A stretch of 64,000 nt of DNA from Botrytis cinerea B05.10 (lineage: Eukaryota > Ascomycota > Leotiomycetes > Helotiales > Sclerotiniaceae): positions 868,001 through 932,000 of the forward strand of contig NC_037324.1 of the NCBI RefSeq assembly GCF_000143535.2. The letters run 5' to 3'. Made by a program: the position numbers and the translations under genes. The notes beneath the pieces are model-generated. The model had not been told where the DNA came from. It ran no database searches and was given only the letters and a program-made list of their open reading frames with translations. Shown here piece after piece: positions 1-11,296 of this stretch; position 1 is the first letter of the stretch, and each line of letters opens with the position of its first letter.

Positions 1-15
1 TTCTCACGTGTTCAG

Positions 16-266
16 CAAAATGACTTTTGGAGTTGTATTACTGTGTGTGTACTTTCGTCTACTTGCTTGATATAGCTATGAATCTTTTGAAAAGATCTAT
101 GCAATATATCATATAGAGATCTGTTTTCTATTTCTCTCTTGTATTCACCAAAATGACTTCTGAAGTCGTATTACTGTGTGTGTACTTTCGTCTACTTGCT
201 TGATGTAACTATGAATCTTTTGAAAAGATCTATGCAACACATCATATAGAGACCTCTTTTCTATTT
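16..266. repeat. Tandem duplication, 133-bp period, two copies
   Basis: The segment from about 16 to 133 recurs from about 149 to 266 with only scattered substitutions. Shared blocks include the one beginning CAAAATGACTT, the GTATTACTGTGTGTGTACTTT block and the ATGAATCTTTTGAAAAGATC block. Copies are offset by 133 bp. The left copy sits close to the window edge, so further copies may lie outside. No coding sense is apparent. Confidence 0.85.
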
Positions 267-1753
267 GGGCTTGTTTCCCCGTAGTCTCCTAAAGGGCCAA
301 CCAAATTTTCTCTTGCTTCTATGTTCTCACTTCTTAGAACGCAAGAACTATCGATCTTCTCACAGCTTCTTGATCAGAGCGTACCCAGTCTGGATTTGTA
401 CACAGGAGCAGGCTCGGCAGGCCATTTGAAGTTATCCTGACAGATACCGGCACGAGTTGCTATGATTTTGCTGTCCTCTGTTGAATGTACAAACCCCCTG
501 GTCGATATATATAAAACATTGCTGAATCGTTAAATGAAAATCATATTCTAGCCTCGTCTTGCGTCCCCGGTCTCTCCCGACATTCAAAGCAAACCCCATG
601 GCAGCAATATTGTTCTGACAACTACCTACCCAGGTGTCTCCATAATCCTCTTGACCGCCATCTTCTCCAGTGATGCGATCGGAGGACAATTTACTCGTAT
701 TGTACACAATGTATTGAATTACTTTTTCTGCCAGCCCAAGATCTCGTGCTGCATGCATCGGTCGGATCCGGGAAATCCTCTTTCGTGGCCTGTTCTCTTC
801 CTCCTTCTTCTCATAGACTGTTCGACCAGAGTTGCACATCCACAAGCGACTTGCATGAGGAAAAACGTCAGATTTGCTTGTCTACTACTACAACTCTGCA
901 ATGCTGCATGCACTTGAAGGTGGGATATTTCCTTCATAGCTGTGTGAGCAGGGGCTGGGGGACATACCCCTCACTCAGTCAATCTCAATGGTAATCTGCC
1001 TATCTGAAGCTCGTAATTGGTCGGACCTCCAGACGTTCATGTTCCTGTGTGTAATTTTTGAATTTTTTCTTGTATCGCGGGGATCCTTGCCGCCGCCACC
1101 AATGGGAATCAAGTCAAAAATCGATCTTCTCCCCTCAAGCTGTCCTCAATCTCATCCCATATCTCACGCTGAATGAGGTTCATCGTATGCCTATCCTGGC
1201 GTGGCTCCTTTCTTCTAAACATGTTAGAGTACCTCCGGATGCTGGTTCTGGTCCAATGATTTGCCCAACATAGGCAATGTTACCCATAAAATCTTCCTAT
1301 ATACTGACCAAACTTCACTCGAGCGACATCGGCAGAAATGTTAAGTGATGATTGAGGGTCGAGTTCCATGAAGTTGTTCTCGGTGAGATATCTCATTGGT
1401 CGATTAGAGACCTGGCCAATTCACGCCATGCAAAGATCCTTGACCTTGTCGATGCATCCAAGTGTGGGGGAAATAAACGTATCGGTTGTTCAATCCATAG
1501 GAGTGGGAGAAATGGTCAGCATGGGTCTGAAGAGCTCAACCCACGTAATATTTTTTATATGTCTGATTTTGGACAGCAATGTGTTAGTTAGGTCCTGTAC
1601 TACGAGTGCGTGCGAGGGATTGGAATGTGCGAAGTATAGGTCTATTTTGTTGGGGACGAGATACATGAATGCTTTGAGGTAAGGCGAGTGAAACAAGATG
1701 GCTGTAAAAAGATTGAAAATACCTGTACGTACGTGTAGTCTTGATTTGATACT

Positions 1754-1783
1754 ACTCCCACTCCCACTCCCACTCCCACTCCC
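1754..1783. repeat. (ACTCCC)5 hexanucleotide microsatellite
   Basis: Five perfect copies of ACTCCC followed by a partial ACC. It would encode a Gly-Ser run on the minus strand, but that frame has no other support as a gene. Confidence 0.85.
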
Positions 1784-2841
1784 ACCAGATCTACGACGAA
1801 CAGTTCCCGCACCCAGGTAGTGAAAGTCTGCGAGGGGCACATACCTTTTACCTTTCCTTCGGTCCTACGTAGCTTTCTCTAATCAAGTGCGGGAAAAAGT
1901 GTAATCGATGTACCGGCAACACCTAGCTGTCATAGGTGTCATAGATGCAACAAGTTGCAAGAAGCGTAATATAAGGGCAACAAAGTGAATGAGAGCCAGC
2001 CAACGCGAATGATTGAATCCGCAGCCGCGGACCTTGTATCGTATCATAGCATCAAACAAATTACAAATTATTGGCCAATCTTGGACGGCCTGCTCCGATT
2101 CGCGCTGGATATCCCTTCTCCACCTCTGTCTGGAGATCACCCTCCTCATAAAAGCCTGCCTCCCTCTTAAACTGTGCTTGATCCTGCTCTTCGTCAGATC
2201 AAATACCCCAAAGCGTGTCTGTCTACCTCCTTCAGTCTTCGTGCAGTTGTTGTCGTGGCAAAATATCCAACCCTTTTGAAGCAATAGCTTTTTGGTACGT
2301 GGAATTCCTTTTTCATACCCCTCGCCCTCGTCTTATCTGGAACGCCCGCCCACTATTATGATGTCCAAACAAAAACCACACAGCCAGTAAGACTCCAATT
2401 ATTACCAAAATAACTGGAGGTGGCAATTGATTCGATCCACAAACTTCAATCATTTACACACACAAAAAGATCTTCTACCAAGAGGATACAATTGTTTTGT
2501 TTTTCAAAACTAGATCAATCAATCCATTCTCGTACCGCAAGGAGGAAGCTACAGATTACGTATCTTCTGCGCTAAGTCAATCAAGTGCTGGACTTCACAC
2601 ACAAAAATTTACTCCGCACTGTCGTTGATAAATCTTGTTGAGAAAAGACAAGTTCTTTGTTTGGCAACCAAAAATCTTTCATATTTTGAGCTAATTTCCT
2701 CTTCGAGATATCAGAAAACATTACTTGCACGATCTCAAGACCGCTTCCACACTCCACACCTCAATCTAGTAAAGAAGGAAGAGCAGCGCTCTCGATATCA
2801 AAACAAAATCGATCATACAATCGCCGGCCGCCTTGCCTACG

Positions 2842-5800
2842 ATGGGCATTGGAAGGGCGGAAGATTTTAACGACAGACAAACTGAGATTGATGCGAGGAA
2901 CGAGCCTTACAATCAATATCAATATGAGGCTGAGGGAAATGATTCATGGGCTGGAGCACTCCCAGTGAAGCAGTGAGTACTGCCGCTTGCTGCAACCTCT
3001 TATTGAGCTTCACTAATCACAAATCAGGGGTTTATATGATCCTAGCTTGGAGAAGGATGCTTGTGGTGTTGGTTTTGCTTGGTGAGAACTGTGAATTCGC
3101 TCCTTGAGGGAACATATCTAATCTCAATACAGTAACATTAAAGGCAAACCCAGCCACAAAATCGTCAGCGATGGTAGGCCTCTTATATTTCAGTGCAAGT
3201 ACACATTTGCTAACCTTGCCACTTCCAGCACGAAACCTTCTTTGTAATATGACCCATAGAGGTGCTGTGGGTTCAGATGCGAGAGATGGAGATGGAGCTG
3301 GTGTTATGACATCTATTCCTCACAAGTTCTTTATCAAAAATTTCGAGCGCGAGACAGATATCAAGCTTCCACCGTTAGGTCAATATGCTGTGGGAAATCT
3401 CTTCTTCAAACCAGACGAGGAAACTCTACAAGAATCAAAGAAACAATTGGAAGAGATCTCTGAATCTCTAGGATTAAGAGTACTAGGCTGGCGAGAACCT
3501 CCTAAAGATTCTACTCTCCTTGGTCCTGCTGCTGCATCTCGTGAGCCTATCATATTGCAGCCCTTCGTAGTGCTAGCATCTGCATATGGCCCAGGAAACT
3601 CACCGGAAATTACCGACCCTGAGCAATTTGATGAGAAACTTTTCGAAAGACAACTCTATGTACTCCGAAAGCGTGCAACCCATACAATTGGTTTACACAA
3701 TTGGTTCTACTTGTGTTCCCTTTCTAACAAGAACATTGTTTACAAAGGTCAACTCGCCCCTATACAGGTTTATCAGTATTTCTATGATCTGGTGAACGCC
3801 GATTACGAAGCCCATTTTGCTCTTGTCCATTCACGTTTTTCTACAAATACTTTCCCCTCGTGGGATCGTGCTCAGCCATTACGATGGGCAGCTCACAATG
3901 GTATGGCACAAGTAAATTGCTTAAACTAGCCTTGATACTAACTGTAGACACAGGTGAAATCAATACCCTTCGCGGAAACAAGAACTGGATGCGTGCCCGA
4001 GAAGGTGTAATGCAATCTGACGTTTTTGGTGAAGAGCTTGAATCGCTGTACCCGATCGTCGAAGATGGAGGCTCTGACTCAGCTGCGTTCGATAACGTAC
4101 TTGAGTTACTCACTATCAATGGAGTTCTTTCCCTGCCCGAAGCTGTTATGCTGATGGTCCCAGAGGCATGGCAAGACAATGCCGCCATGGACCCAGCGAA
4201 GGCTGCTTTCTACGAGTGGGCAGCTTGTCAAATGGAACCTTGGGATGGACCTGCTCTTTTCACATTCGCCGATGGTAGATACTGCGGTGCAAATCTTGAC
4301 AGAAACGGTCTCCGACCATGTAGATACTATGTCATGGATGATGACCGAATCATTTGCGCTTCTGAAGTCGGTACTATTCAAGTGGACCCAGAACGTGTTG
4401 TCCTGAAGGGCCGTTTGCAACCAGGAAAGATGCTTCTCGTCGACACCGTCGCGGGGCGCATCATCGATGATGCAGAACTGAAGAACACTGTGGCTAAACG
4501 TCATGATTTCCGATCTTGGCTTCACAAGGAGCTTGTCAGCTTACCTAAAGTTCACGAAAAATTGATAACTCAAGGTACTGTTGACTTGGAACCAAAGCCT
4601 GATGCTTCTACCATCCAGGAGGACGCCCTTCTGAAAGCTTTTGGGTACACCTTTGAGCAGGTTTCTTTGGTCCTTGCACCAATGGCTTCTGACGAAAAGG
4701 AGGCCCTTGGTTCCATGGGTAACGATGCGCCTCTCGCATGTCTTGCCGATGCTCCTCGTTTATTGTACGAATATTTCCGTCAACTTTTTGCCCAAGTCAC
4801 CAATCCCCCTATCGATCCCATTAGAGAAGCTATTGTCATGTCACTCGATTGTTACGTTGGCCCTCAAGGAAACTTGTTAGGCATGGAGTCATCACAGTGT
4901 GGTAGATTGCTACTTCCAACACCTATTCTCTCTATTCCCGAGTTCAATGCCCTCAAGAACATCAACAAGTTCTATCCAAAATGGACTTCCAAAGTTATTG
5001 ACTTGACATTCCCAAGATCTGAAGGCGTTGAAGGATATCTTAAACATTTGGATTATATTTGTGACGAAGCAACTGCTGCCATCGATAACAAGGATTCAAT
5101 AATTATCCTTTCCGATCGTGCAACATCCGCCGACCGAGTCTCAGTTTCAACCCTTCTCGCTTCCGGAATGGTCCATCACCATCTCGTCAACAACAAATGG
5201 AGATCCCATGTTGCGTTAGTTGTCGAAACCGCTGAAGCTCGTGAGGTTCACCATATGTGCGTGCTTGTCGGATATGGTGTAGATGCCGTCAACCCATATC
5301 TTGCAATGGAATGTATCATCAAGCTGAACCGTGAAGGTCTCATCAGGAAGAAACTCAGTGATGACCAACTCATCCGCAACTACAAGTATTCTGCTGATGG
5401 TGGTATCCTAAAGGTCATGAGTAAGATGGGTATTTCTACACTCGCGAGTTACAAAGGTGCTCAAATCTTTGAAGCTCTTGGTGTTGATGATTCTGTGGTT
5501 GATCGATGCTTCAGGGGTACTGCTACAAGAATTAAGGGCATTACTTTTGAACAAATTGCCGAAGATGCTTTCAGATTCCACGAGAAGGGCTTCCCATCAC
5601 GATACACTGTTACCATCCCAGGTCTTGTTGAATCTGGCGAGTATCATTGGCGTGATGGTGGTGAACCTCATATCAATGACCCTACCTCTATTGCCAACAT
5701 CCAAGATGCCGTTAGAACCAAGAATGATAAGTCATACGAGGCTTACTCACTTTCCGAATACGAACAGATCAAATCTTGTACATTGCGAGGTCTCCTCGAC

Positions 5801-8800
5801 TTCAACTTTGAGGAGAGCAATCCAGTACCAATTGATCAAGTCGAACCATGGACGGAGATTGTCAGAAGATTCTGTACTGGTGCCATGTCATACGGATCCA
5901 TTTCCATGGAATCTCATTCCACTCTTGCTGTTGCGATGAATCGTCTCGGCGGCAAATCCAACACAGGTGAAGGTGGTGAAGACCCAGAACGTTCCGAGGT
6001 CATGTCAAATGGTGATACCATGAGATCAGCTATCAAACAAGTTGCATCTGGAAGATTCGGTGTTACTTCTAATTACCTTGCTGATTCAGACGAGCTTCAA
6101 ATCAAGATGGCTCAAGGTGCCAAACCTGGAGAGGGTGGTGAGCTTCCTGGTCACAAGGTGTCACAATCCATTGCCAGAACTCGTCATTCCACACCTGGTG
6201 TTGGTCTTATCTCGCCACCTCCTCATCACGATATCTACTCTATTGAAGATTTGAAACAATTGATCTACGATCTCAAGTGTGCCAACCCTCGCTCCCGAGT
6301 ATCTGTCAAGCTTGTATCTGAGACTGGTGTGGGTATCGTCGCTTCTGGTGTTGCCAAGGCAAAGGCTGATCACATCTTGATCTCTGGACACGATGGTGGA
6401 ACTGGTGCTTCTCGATGGACTGGTATCAAATATGCCGGTTTGCCATGGGAACTTGGTCTTGCTGAGACCCATCAAACTCTAGTCTTGAACGATCTCCGTG
6501 GTCGTGTTGTTGTTCAAACTGATGGCCAACTTCGAACTGGTCGTGATGTTGCAATTGCATGTCTGCTTGGTGCAGAAGAATGGGGCTTTGCTACCACCCC
6601 TCTTATTGCCATGGGATGTATTATGATGAGAAAATGTCACCTGTATGAAAACTCCATCACTTCCTCTATTTGTTGAACATCTGCTAATTAATATCAAGGA
6701 ACACCTGTCCAGTTGGTATCGCCACCCAAGATCCAGAACTTAGAAAGAAGTTCCAGGGTACTCCAGAGCATGTTATCAACTTCTTTTACTACATTGCAAA
6801 CGAGCTGAGAGCCATTATGGCCAAACTTGGTTTCAGAACCATCAATGAGATGGTCGGGCATGCTGAATGTTTAAGAGTACGAGATGATCTCCGCACTAAG
6901 AAGACTAGCAACATCGATCTATCTCTCATCCTTACTCCTGCCCACAAGCTCAGACCTGGAGTTGCTACCTTCAACGTTCGCAAACAAGATCACAGACTTT
7001 ACGTCCGCCTTGACAACAAGTTGATCTCTGAAGCTGAGTTGACTCTCGATAAGGGTCTTCCTTCACGCATTGAGTGTGACATTGTCAACACCGACCGTGC
7101 TATGGGTACTTCCCTGTCATACCAAATCTCGAAGAGATATGGTGAGGATGGATTGCCCATGGACACTGTCCACGTCAATATCAAGGGATCCGCCGGTCAA
7201 TCCTTCGGTGCATTCCTTGCTCCTGGTGTTACCCTAGAGCTTGAAGGTGACGCAAACGATTACGTAGGAAAGGGTCTTTCGGGTGGTCGCTTGATCGTTT
7301 ACCCACCTCGTTCTGCCGTCTTCAAGGCCGAAGAAAACGTTATTGTCGGTAACGTCTGTCTCTATGGTGCAACTAGCGGAACCGTCTTCTTCCGTGGTGT
7401 TGCCGCTGAGAGATTCGCTGTCCGAAACTCTGGAGCCACAGCAGTTGTCGAGGGTGTCGGTGATCACGGTTGCGAGTACATGACTGGTGGTCGTGTTCTC
7501 ATCTTGGGATCTACTGGACGCAACTTTGCTGCCGGTATGTCTGGTGGCATTGCATACATTCTCGACATCCAGCAAGATTTCATGTCCAAGTTGAACACGG
7601 AGATGGTTGAAGCTTCAGGTATTGATGATCCAGCTGAGATTGCATTCGTTCGAAGCTTGATCGAAGATCACCATCACTACACTGGATCGGAGCTCGCTGC
7701 CCGCATTCTCCTTGACTTCAACAGAGCACTACGTCGATTCGTCAAGGTTTTGCCTGTTGACTACAAGCGCGTCCTTCAGGAAGAAGCTGTCAAGGCTGCT
7801 GCTGCCAAGAAGGCAAGATTTGCTCTCCCATTCCTCCCAGGAAACCCAGTTCGTGAACAACACGAGAAGAACCAAAAGGAGAACAAGAAGCCATCTGATC
7901 TCCAGGATATTGAGGAGACTATTGGTGATTCCGCCGTTGAAAAGAAGAGATCCTTAGTCTTGGATAAAACCAAGGGTTTCATGAAGTATCAGCGTAGATC
8001 CGAAAAGTATCGCTCAGCCAAGACAAGAACTCGCGACTGGGCTGAGCTTTCCAAGCGTCTCGATGAAGATGAGCTCAAATATCAAGCTGCCCGTTGTATG
8101 GACTGTGGTGTTCCATTCTGTCAATCCGATTCGGGTTGCCCAATCTCCAACATCATTCCTAAATGGAACGAGTTGGTATTCCGTAAGTTCCGCCCCACTC
8201 TCCGCCCCTCCGCCCCTCCTTCCACTCTCTGCTGCCCCTCCCCTCCTCCATCGCCCCTTCCATTTTTGTCGCACCTCCCTTCCCCTTTCAGCCCCGCCCC
8301 GCCTTCTTTTCCCCCTTTGAAACCTTAAATTTAATGTTCAACCTCTTTTTAGAAAACCAATGGCGAGATGCTCTTAACAGATTGTTATTAACCAACAACT
8401 TCCCTGAATTCACTGGTCGTGTCTGCCCTGCTCCTTGCGAAGGTGCATGCGTGCTTGGTATCAATGAAGATCCAGTTGGAATCAAATCAATCGAATGTGC
8501 CATCATTGATCGCGGATTCGATATGGGATGGATGATTCCACAGGAACCAAAGGTTCGCACTGGCAAGACTGTTGCCATCATTGGTTCTGGACCAGCTGGG
8601 CTTGCTTGCGCTGATCAACTCAACAAAGCTGGCCACAAAGTCACTGTCTATGAACGCGCTGACCGTGCTGGAGGTCTGCTCATGTATGGTATCCCGAACA
8701 TGAAGCTTGACAAGAAAATTGTCAAGCGTCGTACAGATTTCATGGCCGCCGAGGGAATCACATTCAAGACTAACGTCGCAGTTGGCCAAGACGTTCAACT

Positions 8801-9761
8801 TATGGATCTCAAGGCTGAAAATGATGCAGTAGTGATCGCTACTGGAGCCACTGTTGCCCGTGATCTTCCAATCAAGAACCGAAGCCTTGAGGGTATTCAC
8901 TTCGCCATGCAATTCTTGCACCGCAACACCAAGTCTCTCCTTGACTCAGAGCTCGCTGACGACGAATATATCTCCGCTAAGGGCAAGCATGTCGTTGTCA
9001 TCGGTGGTGGTGATACTGGAAACGATTGCATTGGTACTTCCGTCCGACACGGTGCCAAGTCAGTCACCAACTTTGAGCTTTTACCTCAACCACCAAATCA
9101 GCGTGCCCGTGATAACCCATGGCCTCAATGGCCACGTGTCTACCGTGTAGACTATGGTCACACCGAGGTAAAGCAACACATGGGCAAAGATCCTCGTGAA
9201 TATTGTGTCATGTCCGAAGAGTTTGTTGATGATGGAACTGGAAAGGTCAAGGGTATTAATACTATCCGCGTCGAATGGACCAAATCTTCGACTGGTGGTT
9301 GGGACATGAAGAAGATTGAAGGATCTCAGCAATTCTTCCCGGCTGATCTTGTCCTTTTGTCTATGGGTTTCCTCGGTCCCGAGGATCGAGTTCTCGGCGA
9401 TAACATTGAGAAGGATGGCCGCAAGAACGTCAAGACCGCTCCTGGCAAGTACTCTACAAATGTTGAGGGTATCTTCGCTGCAGGAGATTGTCGCCGCGGA
9501 CAATCTCTCATTGTTTGGTAAGTCATAAATCACATTGCAATTTTATCGTAATACATGTTTCTAACAGAATTTAGGGGTATCAACGAAGGTAGACAATGTG
9601 CTAGAGAGTGTGATCGCTTCCTGGAGGGATCTACCTCTTTGCCTGTTACTGGTGGAATTGTTAAGAGTAGTGCATCTGAGATTCTAGCTCGTGGCCCTCA
9701 TCGCGAGATCTTAGGACGTGCTGAGCGCGCTCCTATCCAAGTTGTCGCAGCTGCAACATAA
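2842..9761 (+). CDS. GLT1: NADH-dependent glutamate synthase (GOGAT)
   Basis: Makes two glutamates from glutamine and 2-oxoglutarate using NADH, the GOGAT half of ammonium assimilation. Eight exons by my reading: 2842-2972, 3028-3081, 3133-3173, 3229-3900, 3954-6642, 6699-8182, 8353-9517, 9575-9761, giving 2140 residues, close to the roughly 2150 of the yeast enzyme. The N-terminus is a propeptide of about 55 residues; Cys56 of [10 protein letters not shown] is the expected N-terminal nucleophile of the class II amidotransferase. Then come the central and FMN-binding synthase domains, the CHLNTCPVG 3Fe-4S motif near residue 1195, and the GXGXG beta-helix domain. The NADH subunit-like part follows with [16 protein letters not shown] cysteines, [11 protein letters not shown] for FAD and GGGDTGNDC for NADH. 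ATG 2842 is chosen because it reads in phase into the conserved propeptide. The 170-bp intron 8183-8352 is unusually long and C-rich; its retention would truncate the protein. Confidence 0.96.
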
Positions 9762-11296
9762 AACACGACATACCCACACAAAATTACTTCCATTCAACAA
9801 ATTTACAACGACGCTTGCAATGTAGCGGTATGAATATTTACATTTTCTAGAATGAACATATCAAAAGCATATTTCTGGCATTACTGGGAGAACGAAATGG
9901 ATAACGACACGATTCGGGATTCAGAAACAATGGTCGGATTACTTTATATGCATTGTTCATGGAAGGAAAAAGGGGAGGCAGGCGGGGTTCATCAATTGTG
10001 CAATATGGCTTCATGATGGTTATGCTTTTTACGATACCAGCGAGTGCGAATACTTCTTTGGAGGGTTGATGACGATTGACGCGTGCGAGGGAGTTGGAAT
10101 GGTTTGAATTGCCTTTCACTTACTGTTATTTGTACACAAACAATGTATTTTTTTGCGAGTGAGCGAGAAGAGTCAGTAAAGAAAGAAATTCAAAGTTTAT
10201 ATCAAATACTATTCGATTTTGCATTATGATTGGCGACATGGCACTTTGAGTAGACATGTATACATAGATATTCCAATATATCTGTGAATCCATCCTGGTG
10301 GGAGTCTTATATTGACCATTTGGATCCTTGTCTCATGCTATCACTCTGTAGGTATCCCATCATCCCATCTAATCAATTGGTAAGATCTTACAATGTCATT
10401 GGTAGATGCAAAATTTACTTCTTTTCCATATACATATTAACCGACCAACCGGAAGACAACCAGTGGATAGATCGATCCATTGACATCCTAGCTCCCATGA
10501 TACAATGCATTATGCCTGCACAAAGTACTTGGTCGGTATGCCCACTATGCATGGATGGTCGTGAAAATCCAAGACGTGCCGGTGCAATCACATCGGTCCT
10601 TGGATGCACGTGGGTGGATGGGTTGGTGTGTGGCATGGGATTGACAAGCTTTTATAGTTGATGTATGCAGTATGTAGTGTGTACCTATGATTTAGACATG
10701 TGCTGGGTTGGATTTTGAGGTGAATGTTTGAGTGTGGATGGGATAATTGGGTTTTGTGATTGTTCGAGTGCGGATTGGAGATTCATGTCTGTGACTGTTC
10801 GGGTGCGAGTTTGACATTCATGTTCTTTGAATGTTCTAATTCAGGTGGGAGATTCGAATTCTCTGAATGTAATGTTCGGATTCAGATGTGACATGTAAAT
10901 GCTTAATTACGAAGAAGTCTAGCATCATCCATATAGAGCTAGATTCACAATTTACACAACTACGATGTATTGATGAGACTTCCAACATCTTTCTAGTTTG
11001 TACTTTATATAGGTAATACTGTAATTCAATTTAATGGGGTTTTTTGGGTGACAGATTTTTATCTCGTGGTATATCTTACTTCGTCTGAATTTCCATGTTA
11101 TCATCGTCTTCTGAATGTTTTAGCATTGGTTAATATTTGATTTCGTCACCGAATAAGGTTTCATTAAGCTCCAACCTCCTTATAGCTTTCACAAGCTTCA
11201 GCACAAAACAAATCTTTCCAACTTCCAATTCCACTCTTACCATTCATTCAACCAACAACAACACTTACAATAAAATAAATTCGGTTCACCGTCACC
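9762..11296. other. Intergenic, GLT1 3' flank and VTC upstream region
   Basis: No gene supported. The right part holds imperfect direct repeats (TGTTCG.GTGCG..TT and ATTCATGT.. motifs, about 10740-10900). It also holds a GCACGTGGG box at 10606-10614 and a pyrimidine/CAACA-rich leader just before the VTC start. A minus-strand frame at 9847-10119 lies antisense to the GLT1 3' flank and has no recognisable domain. Confidence 0.6.
10606..10614. promoter_or_regulatory. Candidate PHO box (GCACGTGGG) upstream of VTC gene
   Basis: GCACGTGGG is the high-affinity form of the E-box bound by yeast Pho4, and Neurospora NUC-1 binds CACGTG. It lies about 690 bp upstream of a VTC gene, and VTC genes are known members of the phosphate regulon. 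A second, weaker core (ACGTGCC) occurs at 10575. Function is inferred from family knowledge only. Confidence 0.45.

Larger units (their letters stand above)
1..2841. other. Intergenic / GLT1 upstream region, no convincing gene
   Basis: No reading frame here shows a recognisable domain, and none combines an ATG start with convincing splice continuation. The stretch holds a tandem duplication at its left edge, an (ACTCCC)5 microsatellite at 1754-1783, and AT-rich sequence before GLT1. A short upstream ATG frame (2358-2390, ten codons) could be a uORF if the GLT1 transcript starts that far upstream; the sequence does not show the start site. A minus-strand frame ending at 432 (about 135 codons) is the longest candidate and has no recognisable features. 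Confidence 0.6.

Noticed and set aside
432..845. Minus-strand frame of about 135 codons
   Set aside because: No domain, no splice partner and ordinary chance length; not supported as a gene.
1883..2284. Minus-strand frame of 133 codons
   Set aside because: Starts at a non-ATG codon and has no recognisable features.
9847..10119. Minus-strand frame antisense to the GLT1 3' flank
   Set aside because: Begins at GTG, no family resemblance; probably chance in the 3' region.
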